From assembly GCA_903951825.1 (NCBI GenBank), contig CAJBDJ010000026.1, positions 1 to 64,000 of the forward strand: a DNA stretch of 64,000 bases, in the 5' to 3' direction. This document shows, piece by piece, positions 57,271-64,000 of the stretch. A model generated the notes under the pieces. The model ran no database searches. It had not been told where the DNA came from and worked only from the letters and a program-made list of their open reading frames with translations. The DNA is from an uncultured Pseudomonadota bacterium. Lineage in GTDB: Bacteria > Pseudomonadota > Gammaproteobacteria > Burkholderiales > Rhodocyclaceae. The translations under genes were made by a program, and so were the position numbers. How positions within the stretch are numbered: the stretch's first letter is position 1; each line of letters starts with the position of its first letter.

Positions 57271-57483
57271 CTATCGGCTCGGTTTTTTGCGGTAGGTTTT
57301 GAACAGCAATTTGGCGTCATGGTCGGCGCGTTCGAGGGTGCATAGCGCTGGGTTGTCGTCGTGGCCGCTGAAAAACTCATCTTCCTGCGCCTGCATCACC
57401 ATGCGGATGGCGGCTGCGTCGCTTAGCGCATAGCGTTCGGTCAGCTGCGTGGCAACTTCGTCGAGGTGTTCCTCGTAAGTCAT
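57271..57483 (-). CDS. Small hypothetical protein
   Basis: This 70-residue acidic protein begins MTYEEHLDEVATQLTERYAL and is predicted to be mostly helical with a short basic C-terminus. I do not recognise it. It lies 26 bases downstream of another small gene on the same strand, so the two may be co-transcribed. A short CCCCCATG-type upstream region gives a weak start signal. Codon composition is like the neighbours. Confidence 0.55.
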   Translation of the reverse strand: MTYEEHLDEVATQLTERYALSDAAAIRMVMQAQEDEFFSGHDDNPALCTLERADHDAKLLFKTYRKKPSR

Positions 57484-57509
57484 GGGGGCGAGCCTGGTCG
57501 GGGGCCGCT

Positions 57510-57794
57510 TCAGCCGGCGGCCTTTTGTTCGTTGGCCAGTGCCGTTTCGGCGATTTCACGATAGAGCGAGGCGACCTTGCCGGCGAGCTGCTCGAATTCC
57601 GGATGGCGCTCAAGCATCGGCATGGCCTGCAGGGAGTCGCTCAGGAGTTCGTGCATGAAGGCCAGATCGAATTCGTCCAGGCATTCGCCTTGGTCAACCC
57701 TGGCTTTGAGCGCCAGCGCACGCGGCAGGCGTTGCGACTCGAAACGATCCATCAAAACGGCAAGAATCCCTTTTTCGTCCTCGCTGCTACTCAT
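57510..57794 (-). CDS. Small helical hypothetical protein
   Basis: This 94-residue protein is rich in Glu, Leu and Ala and predicted to be all helical (FMHELLSDSLQAM, LERHPEFEQLAGKVASLYREIAETAL). A GGAGACACGC sequence upstream of the ATG gives a credible ribosome-binding site. It is not recognised as a named family but similar short helical proteins are widespread in betaproteobacteria. It is divergent from the cyanophycin operon across a 272-base gap. Confidence 0.65.
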   Translation of the reverse strand: MSSSEDEKGILAVLMDRFESQRLPRALALKARVDQGECLDEFDLAFMHELLSDSLQAMPMLERHPEFEQLAGKVASLYREIAETALANEQKAAG

Positions 57795-57884
57795 CGCGTG
57801 TCTCCTTGGCTGGTTTTTTCAGCGCGTCAGTCTATCACCGGCTTGCCGAGTGCTCCCGTTCTACCCTCAGGGCACTTGCATCAA

Positions 57885-57905
57885 AACGACAATGACATTG
57901 TCGTT
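57885..57905. promoter_or_regulatory. 21-bp perfect palindrome upstream of the cyanophycin operon
   Basis: AACGACAATG, a central A, then the exact complement CATTGTCGTT. The site lies 181 bases before the ABC-gene ATG and 90 bases before the divergent small gene. Such symmetry in a promoter gap suggests an operator for a dimeric repressor or activator. Neither side carries a T-run, so a terminator is unlikely. The cognate regulator is not in the window. Confidence 0.55.
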
Positions 57906-58066
57906 GACCCCGCAAAATAGTTTTTTACGCTCAATAAGTTAAACAGCCCTTTCGTCAGTCCTTGAGTGTGAGTGATTGTTTTTGGCAGTCAACGACGTTG
58001 GCATTCGTGCGATTGCCCTGCCTCGTCCCCGAATGCCCGGGAAAGGCCTTGCGATATACTGGTTTG

Positions 58067-60364
58067 ATGACCCCAAACGCACAAAATCCTGCCGGCAGCG
58101 AGCCGGCACTCCCGGCTCGCTGGGCGCTTGCTGTCGGCGACAAGCTGATGCCCGGAGAAATCGTTCAGGCCTGGCTGCAACTCGACCTGGATGCCCGTCT
58201 ACAGTTCTCGCACGGGCTGCTGATCGTTACCAACCAACGGCTGCTGGCGCAAGCGCCGGGCGAAACGCGCTGGCAGGAGTGGCCATTGCGCGCCGGCCTC
58301 AAGCTCAACCATCTCGACCATGCCGGCGTTGGTACGCTGGAACTGATCGACGAACAGGGCCGCCTCGCCTGCTGGCGCTACACGCTGGGTCACAACCTGG
58401 CGGCTCTGCGGGTAATTGGCGAATTTGATCTGCAGCGGCAAAGCGTGGTCAGCGGTCGCCCGGTCGAGCGCCCGGAAGACGATTTCTGCCCAAAATGCAA
58501 GGCAGCGCTGGCGCCGGGCGAGGACGAGTGTCCGATCTGCACGCGCGAAACCGCGACGCCGCCATCAACCTGGACGTTGCTGCGCCTGTGGCGCTTTGCC
58601 AAACCCTACCAATGGCAACTGCTGGCCGGATTCCTGCTCACTTTGGCGTCGACCGCAGCGACGCTGGTCGCTCCTTATCTGACCATGCCGCTCATGGACA
58701 AGGTCTTGATTCCCTTCCAGAACGGCCAGCCGATCGACTGGAGTCTGGTCACGCTTTACCTCGGCGGATTGTTCGGCGCGGCGCTCGTGGCCTGGCTGCT
58801 TGGCTGGATACGTACTTATATCCTCGCCCTGGTGTCCGAACGTATTGGCCGCGACTTGCGGACGACCACTTACGAGCACCTGCTCGGCCTCTCGCTGGAG
58901 TATTTCGGCGGCAAGCGAACCGGCGACCTGATGGCGCGCATCGGTACCGAAACCGACCGCATCAACGTCTTCATTTCGCTGCACCTGCTCGATTTCGCCA
59001 CCGACGTGCTGATGATTGCCATGACTGCCGGCATCCTCTTCTCGATCAATCATTGGCTGGCGATTGTCACCCTGTTGCCGCTGCCCTTCATCGCCTGGAT
59101 GATCCATCATGTACGCGACAAGCTGCGCACCGGGTTCGAAAAGGTCGACCGTGTCTGGGCCGAAGTCACCAACGTCCTCGCCGACACCATTCCCGGAATT
59201 CGCGTGGTCAAGGCGTTTGCCCAGGAAAAACGCGAAGCCGAGCGCTTCCGCGAGTCAAACGGTCGCAATCTGGCGATGAACGACAAGCTCAACAAAACCT
59301 GGTCCCTGTTCTCGCCGACCGTCACGCTGCTCACCGAAGTCGGCCTGCTCGTCGTCTGGGCGTTCGGCATCTGGCAGATTTCCAAGAATGACATTACGGT
59401 GGGCGTGTTGACGGCCTTTCTCGCCTATATCAGCCGTTTTTACATCCGCCTCGACTCAATGAGCCGGATTGTCTCGGTGACGCAAAAGGCCGCTGCCGGC
59501 GCCAAGCGCATTTTCGATGTCCTCGATCACGTTTCAAGTGTCCCCGAGCCGAACAATCCCGTGCATTTGGGCAAGTGCGAAGGCCGCCTTGAGTTGCGCA
59601 AGGCGAGCTTTCGCTACGGCACTCGCGCCGTAACGCGCGATGTTGATCTGGTCATTGAACCGGGCGAAATGATCGGTCTGGTCGGTCACAGTGGCTCAGG
59701 CAAAAGTACCCTGGTCAATCTGATGTGCCGTTTCTACGACGTCACCGAAGGCGCGGTCTTTATTGATGGCGTCGACGTCCGCTCGGTGCCGGTGGCTGAA
59801 TTCCGCCAGAACATCGGCCTTGTCTTGCAGGAGCCTTTCCTCTTTTTCGGGACGATTGCCGAAAACATCGCCTATGGCAAGCCGGCGGCCACGCGCGGCG
59901 AAATCATTGCCGCCGCGCGCGCTGCCCACGCCCACGAATTCATCCTGCGCTTGCCGCACGGTTACGATTCGCTGGTCGGCGAACGCGGGCAGGGACTCTC
60001 CGGCGGCGAGCGCCAGCGTATCTCGATCGCCCGCGCCCTGTTGATCAACCCGCCGATCCTGATTCTCGACGAGGCCACCTCCTCGGTCGATACCGAAACC
60101 GAAAAGGAAATCCAGAAGGCTCTGGACAACCTGGTGCTCGGTCGCACCACCATCGCCATCGCCCACCGCTTGTCCACCTTGCGCAAGGCCGACCGGCTGG
60201 TCGTCATGGATCGCGGCCGCATCGTCGAAATCGGCAATCACGACCAGTTGATGATGATCGAAGGGCATTACTACAAGCTTTATCAGGCACAGGCGCGCAA
60301 CGTCGATAGCGAACCGGAAGAACGACGCAGCATCGAGTCACCCAGCAAGGACACCGTCAAATGA
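58067..60364 (+). CDS. Cyanophycin-associated ABC transporter, fused permease-ATPase
   Basis: This 765-residue half-transporter has an unusual N-terminal region (about 1-175) ending in a zinc-ribbon-like CPKC...CPIC motif, then six membrane helices. The ATPase domain has Walker A GHSGSGKST, signature LSGGE and Walker B LILDEATSS. The family is found next to cyanophycin synthetase genes and is annotated as cyanophycin-metabolism-associated; what it moves is unknown. I use ATG 58067 because the frame upstream of it is not family-like. It overlaps the DUF1854 gene by four bases and heads the operon. Confidence 0.9.
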   Translation: MTPNAQNPAGSEPALPARWALAVGDKLMPGEIVQAWLQLDLDARLQFSHGLLIVTNQRLLAQAPGETRWQEWPLRAGLKLNHLDHAGVGTLELIDEQGRLACWRYTLGHNLAALRVIGEFDLQRQSVVSGRPVERPEDDFCPKCKAALAPGEDECPICTRETATPPSTWTLLRLWRFAKPYQWQLLAGFLLTLASTAATLVAPYLTMPLMDKVLIPFQNGQPIDWSLVTLYLGGLFGAALVAWLLGWIRTYILALVSERIGRDLRTTTYEHLLGLSLEYFGGKRTGDLMARIGTETDRINVFISLHLLDFATDVLMIAMTAGILFSINHWLAIVTLLPLPFIAWMIHHVRDKLRTGFEKVDRVWAEVTNVLADTIPGIRVVKAFAQEKREAERFRESNGRNLAMNDKLNKTWSLFSPTVTLLTEVGLLVVWAFGIWQISKNDITVGVLTAFLAYISRFYIRLDSMSRIVSVTQKAAAGAKRIFDVLDHVSSVPEPNNPVHLGKCEGRLELRKASFRYGTRAVTRDVDLVIEPGEMIGLVGHSGSGKSTLVNLMCRFYDVTEGAVFIDGVDVRSVPVAEFRQNIGLVLQEPFLFFGTIAENIAYGKPAATRGEIIAAARAAHAHEFILRLPHGYDSLVGERGQGLSGGERQRISIARALLINPPILILDEATSSVDTETEKEIQKALDNLVLGRTTIAIAHRLSTLRKADRLVVMDRGRIVEIGNHDQLMMIEGHYYKLYQAQARNVDSEPEERRSIESPSKDTVK

Positions 60365-60831
60365 CCGCAGCCGATTTCACCCTCCACCGCGACGCTTTCG
60401 GCCAACTCGTATTAACCACCCAAAATGGCGAAGAACACCGAGGCGTCACGCCGGTACGCGCCTTTCCGATCGCCGCTCCCGACGAGGGCATCGCCCTGGT
60501 GAGCACGGAAGGCCACGAAGTCGGGTGGATTGAGCATCTCGCCGCACTGCCCGCCGCCAGCGGCCAGCTGCTTGAAGAAGAACTGGCCAGTCGCGAATTT
60601 GTGCCGGAAATTGAAAAAATAACCGAAGTCTCCAGTTTTGCCTGTCCGAGCACCTGGCAAGTTGTCACCAATCGCGGCAATGCCGTATTGCTGCTCAAAG
60701 GCGAAGAAGACATCCGCCGCCTGTCGCAGAGTCGCTTGCTGATTGCCGACACGCACGGCATCCAGTTCCTGATTCGCGATCTCGGCAGCCTCGATCGCCA
60801 TACCCGCAAACTGCTCGACCGCTTCCTGTGA
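60361..60831 (+). CDS. DUF1854 protein, cyanophycin-associated
   Basis: This 156-residue protein matches DUF1854 by its VTPVRAFPIAAPDEGIALVS start and the GEEDIRRLSQSRLLIADTHGIQFLIRD core. It is a constant partner of the ABC protein in cyanophycin gene clusters. It is cytosolic with no catalytic motif visible. The start overlaps the ABC stop (ATGA), implying coupled translation. A 119-base gap then precedes the first cphA. Confidence 0.88.
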   Translation: MTAADFTLHRDAFGQLVLTTQNGEEHRGVTPVRAFPIAAPDEGIALVSTEGHEVGWIEHLAALPAASGQLLEEELASREFVPEIEKITEVSSFACPSTWQVVTNRGNAVLLLKGEEDIRRLSQSRLLIADTHGIQFLIRDLGSLDRHTRKLLDRFL

Positions 60832-60950
60832 CGGGCTGTAGCGAAAGGTGAGATTTTTTTGACGTCGGTCAGCCATGTCCGTCGGAAAGCGTTAATAATT
60901 GCTGGCTGCCCCCAACAACATGACCAACAACCGAGCAGGGCGAATCAAGC

Positions 60951-63206
60951 ATGAAGAAAAAAGACCTGATCATCCGCGACATCACTTCCCTGCGCGGGCC
61001 GAACATCTGGACTTATCGTCCCGTCCTTGAAGCCCGTGTCGATCTCGGCGAACTGGAGGACTTTCCCTCCAACAAGATTCCCGGCTTTGGCGAACGCCTC
61101 GCGGCCTGGCTTCCCTCGCTGATCGAGCACCGCTGCAGTTATGAAACACACGGCGGCTTTTTGCGCCGCGTCGACGAGGGCACCTGGGTCGGCCACATCC
61201 TCGAACACGTCACTCTGGAGCTGCAAAATCTGGCCGGCCTGCCCGGTGGATTTGGCAAAACCCGCGAGACATCGGAGCGCGGCGTCTACAAGGTTGCCGT
61301 TCGCGCCTGGCACGAAGAAGTGACCCGCACGGCGCTGTACAAGGCACGCGATTTGATCATGGCGGCCATTAACGACACTCCGTTCGACGTCGCCGCAGCC
61401 GTTGAAGAACTCGCCGACATGGTCGACGCCAAGTGCTTGGGGCCGTCAACAGCCAGCATCGTCGATGCCGCCGACGACCGTGACATTCCGACCATCCGCC
61501 TGCTCGACGACGGCAATTTGGTTCAAATTGGCTACGGCGCCGCCATGCGTCGCATCTGGACGGCAGAAACCGACCGCACCAGCGCGATTGCCGAAACCAT
61601 CTCGCGCGACAAGGATTTAACCAAATCCCTGCTGGCATCCTGCGGCGTGCCGATCCCCGAAGGGCGCGAGGTCAGCAGCGCCGAAGACGCCTGGGAGGCG
61701 GCCACCGATATCGGTCTGCCGGTGTGCATCAAGCCGGTCGATGGCAACCACGGGCGCGGCGTCTTCATTGACGTCAAAACCCGCGAGGAAATCGAAAAAG
61801 CTTACCGGATCGCGGTTGATGAAGGCAGCGGCGTCCTCGTCGAACGTTCGATCCCTGGCACCGAGCATCGTATGTTGGTGATTGGCGGCAAACTGGTTGC
61901 CGCCAATCGCGGCGACATGGTGATGGTCACCGGCGACGGCCAGTCGACCGTCAGCGAGCTGATCGCCTTGCAAGTCAACTCAGACCCGCGACGCGGCCCG
62001 ACCGAGTTGCATCCCCTCTCCACCATCCGCATCGACTCGGCGGCGCGCATGGAACTTGAGCGGCAAAACCTGAGCGCCGACTCGGTGCCCGCCCCAGGCC
62101 GCCAAGTGCTGATACAGCGTAACGCCAATCATGCCTTCGACGTCACCGATGAGGTTCATCCCGAAACCGCCGCCCTGGTTTCGCTGGCGGCGCGCGTCAT
62201 CGGCCTCGATATCGCCGGCATCGACCTGGTGGCCGAAGACATTTCGAAGCCGCTGGCGGAACAGGGCGGCGCCATTGTTGAAGTCAATGCCGGCCCCAGC
62301 CTGCTGATGCACCTCAAGCCCGGCATCGGCAAGCCGCGCCCGGTGGGTAAGGCGATTGTCGACAATCTGTTCGCCGCCAACGACAGCGGCCGCATCCCGC
62401 TAGTCGGCGTCACCGGCACGCATGGCAAAACGACCGTCGCCAAGCTCGTCGCCCACCTGATTTATGTTTCCGGCAAGCGCGTCGGCCTGGCGTGCAGCGA
62501 TGGCGTCCACCTTGACCGCCGGCATGTACAAAAAGGCGATGCCGCGACCTGGATCGGCGGCCATCGCCTGTTGCTCAACCGGGCGCTGCAAGCGGCGGTG
62601 ATCGAAAACGGGGCGCGCACCATTCTCGGTGAAGGCCTCGCTTACGACCGCTGTCAGGTCGGCATTGTTACTAACATCGACATTGACGCTGAAGACCTCG
62701 GGCGCTGGGATGTTCATCCTAGTGGCGGCGAATACTTCACCACCTACCGCAACACCTACCGCACGCAGATCGATGTGGTTCTCAAAAGCGGCTATGCCGT
62801 GCTCAATGCCGGCGACCCGGCGGTTGCCGATCTCGCCGAAATCTCCGATGGCGACGTCATTCTCTTTGCTGCCGATGCCGACTGTCCGGCGATGGTCGCG
62901 CATCTCGCCGCCAACAAACGCGGCGTCATTGTCCGCGACGGTCGGATAGCGCTGACCACTGGCAACGATGAGGCATGGTTGATCTGCCGTCTCGGCGACG
63001 TCCCGCTGATCGGCAAGAAAAAAGACCCGGCAACGATTGCCAACGTGCTCGCCGCAGTTGCTGCCGGTTGGGCACTGGGCATCACTTTTGACGCCATCAG
63101 CACCGGCATCAAGACCTTTGGTCTTGACCTGCCCAGTCACACCGCACTGCTCGCGCCGGTCGCCAAAAAGCCGCGCAAAGCGTCACCCAAGAACCAACAA
63201 GGATAA
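60951..63206 (+). CDS. cphA: Cyanophycin synthetase, short form (CphA')
   Basis: This 751-residue ligase extends cyanophycin, a polymer of aspartate with arginine side chains. It has an N-terminal domain (1-200), an ATP-grasp domain (about 215-475; KPVDGNHGRG at 261-270) and a Mur-ligase-like domain with P-loop GTHGKTT (489-495). The last domain is only about 265 residues, roughly 120 shorter than in standard CphA (about 870 residues), so the C-terminal lobe is reduced. Short forms paired with a full CphA occur in betaproteobacteria; the two probably act together. The second gene starts six bases after the stop. Confidence 0.92.
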   Translation: MKKKDLIIRDITSLRGPNIWTYRPVLEARVDLGELEDFPSNKIPGFGERLAAWLPSLIEHRCSYETHGGFLRRVDEGTWVGHILEHVTLELQNLAGLPGGFGKTRETSERGVYKVAVRAWHEEVTRTALYKARDLIMAAINDTPFDVAAAVEELADMVDAKCLGPSTASIVDAADDRDIPTIRLLDDGNLVQIGYGAAMRRIWTAETDRTSAIAETISRDKDLTKSLLASCGVPIPEGREVSSAEDAWEAATDIGLPVCIKPVDGNHGRGVFIDVKTREEIEKAYRIAVDEGSGVLVERSIPGTEHRMLVIGGKLVAANRGDMVMVTGDGQSTVSELIALQVNSDPRRGPTELHPLSTIRIDSAARMELERQNLSADSVPAPGRQVLIQRNANHAFDVTDEVHPETAALVSLAARVIGLDIAGIDLVAEDISKPLAEQGGAIVEVNAGPSLLMHLKPGIGKPRPVGKAIVDNLFAANDSGRIPLVGVTGTHGKTTVAKLVAHLIYVSGKRVGLACSDGVHLDRRHVQKGDAATWIGGHRLLLNRALQAAVIENGARTILGEGLAYDRCQVGIVTNIDIDAEDLGRWDVHPSGGEYFTTYRNTYRTQIDVVLKSGYAVLNAGDPAVADLAEISDGDVILFAADADCPAMVAHLAANKRGVIVRDGRIALTTGNDEAWLICRLGDVPLIGKKKDPATIANVLAAVAAGWALGITFDAISTGIKTFGLDLPSHTALLAPVAKKPRKASPKNQQG

Positions 63207-63212
63207 AGCGTC

Positions 63213-64000
63213 ATGGACGTCTCCCGCATTCGAGCCCTGCGCGGCCCCAACCTGTGGAGCCGGCATACGGCGATCCAAGCCATCGTCACCTGTGAAGGTG
63301 CCGAGGCGGCGATTTCCGATCTGCCCAATTTTGAAAATCGTTTGCGCGAGCGCTTCCCGGAGCTCGGCGACCTGATTCCTGCCGATCATCTCGACACCGT
63401 TTCAATGGCACACGCCCTCGAGTTTGCGGCGCTCGGGCTGCAGGCTCAGGCCGGTTGTCCGGTCACCTTCAGCCGGACAGCACAGTCCTACGAAGCCGGT
63501 GTTTATCAGGTGGTTGTCGAATACACCGAAGAAGAAGTCGGTCGCCTGGCGTTTGAGCGTGCCGAGCAGCTGTGTCTTGCCGCCTTGAACGACACCCCTT
63601 TCGATCTCGATGCCACTCTCAAGGAACTGCGCGATCTCGATGAGGATATTCGCCTTGGCCCATCAACCGGCGCCATTGTCGCTGCCGCCGTCGCCCGTGG
63701 GATTCCCTATCGTCGCCTGACGCAAGGCAGCCTCGTCCAATTCGGCTGGGGCAGCAAGCAAAAGCGCATTCAGGCGGCCGAAACCTGTTTCACCAGCGCC
63801 ATTGCCGAATCGATTGCCCAAGACAAGGAGCTGACCAAGAACCTGCTCCATGCGGCTGGCGTCGCCGTTCCTCGCGGGCGCCCGGTGCACGACGCCGACG
63901 ACGCCTGGGCGGCGGCCCAAGAAATCGGCGTGCCGGTTGTCGTCAAACCGCGCGACGGCAATCAGGGCAAAGGCATTTCGGTCAATCTCACGCAAGAAGA
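63213..64000 (+). CDS. cphA: Cyanophycin synthetase, second copy, cut by window end
   Basis: The first 262 codons are visible. The N-terminus MDVSRIRALRGPNLWSRH and the segments LNDTPFDLDATL and LGPSTGAIV parallel the upstream gene, and the ATP-grasp domain begins (VVVKPRDGNQGKG) before the sequence ends. AAGGA is eight bases before ATG 63213. The gene is six bases downstream of the short cphA and clearly in the same operon. It differs throughout from the first copy, so the pair is an old duplication, not a recent one. The 3' part cannot be assessed. Confidence 0.93.
   Translation, partial: MDVSRIRALRGPNLWSRHTAIQAIVTCEGAEAAISDLPNFENRLRERFPELGDLIPADHLDTVSMAHALEFAALGLQAQAGCPVTFSRTAQSYEAGVYQVVVEYTEEEVGRLAFERAEQLCLAALNDTPFDLDATLKELRDLDEDIRLGPSTGAIVAAAVARGIPYRRLTQGSLVQFGWGSKQKRIQAAETCFTSAIAESIAQDKELTKNLLHAAGVAVPRGRPVHDADDAWAAAQEIGVPVVVKPRDGNQGKGISVNLTQE

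Overview
The window looks like a chromosomal segment of a betaproteobacterium of the Rhodocyclales, most likely a Dechloromonas/Azonexus-type organism. This rests on high GC, the gene orders (rph-rdgB-hemW beside yicC; rsmI / yraN-diaA-dolP; rpe-gph), a form II RuBisCO cluster with cbbQ-cbbO, tandem cyanophycin synthetases and a partial transposase of a kind I associate with this group. It is an inference from protein resemblance; there is no rRNA or marker gene here.

Region 1 (1-1777) is accessory DNA: the first codons of a transposase, an orphan membrane-protein gene that ends inside an attC-like hairpin, and a YefM-YoeB toxin-antitoxin pair flanked by attC-like motifs. Region 2 (1778-14108) is a Calvin-Benson-Bassham (CBB) cluster. 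cbbM (form II RuBisCO)-cbbQ-cbbO and a cbbY-like phosphatase gene lie on the minus strand. fbp-prkB-tkt-gap and then rpe-gph lie on the plus strand. A twin TTAA-N7-TTAA motif between the two arms is a candidate CbbR operator, although no cbbR gene is in view. Region 3 (14179-19790) holds a large chemoreceptor and a TonB-dependent receptor. Region 4 (19892-25820) is a second carbon-metabolism operon on the minus strand, read fbp-epd-pgk-pyk-fba, with perfect hairpins but no U-tracts in two of its gaps. Regions 2 and 4 together encode nearly all enzymes of the CBB cycle and lower glycolysis, with two class I FBPases.

Region 5 (25862-33361) contains a GGDEF-EAL protein, a thioredoxin-like protein, the overlapping genes rsmE-ppk2-argA, yggX and rpiA. 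Region 6 (33492-40535) is a defence island. A type III restriction-modification locus is split by a DarT-DarG DNA-ADP-ribosylation module in the order mod-darT-darG-res, and res carries a frameshift. This is the most notable locus in the window. Region 7 (40682-51577) is housekeeping: yicC, a Ser/Thr kinase with its PP2C phosphatase, rph, rdgB, hemW, the dolP-diaA-HIRAN-yraN / rsmI block, pyrC and infA. Region 8 (51612-57794) holds a transglutaminase, leuA with a divergent Lrp-type regulator, a photolyase/cryptochrome and small genes. Region 9 (58067-64000) is a cyanophycin operon: ABC exporter-like protein, DUF1854 protein, short CphA, and a second CphA cut by the window end. A 21-bp perfect palindrome precedes it.

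No tRNA, rRNA, CRISPR array or prophage was recognised. Several start codons were moved inward from the longest reading frame on the basis of ribosome-binding sites and family alignments from memory.
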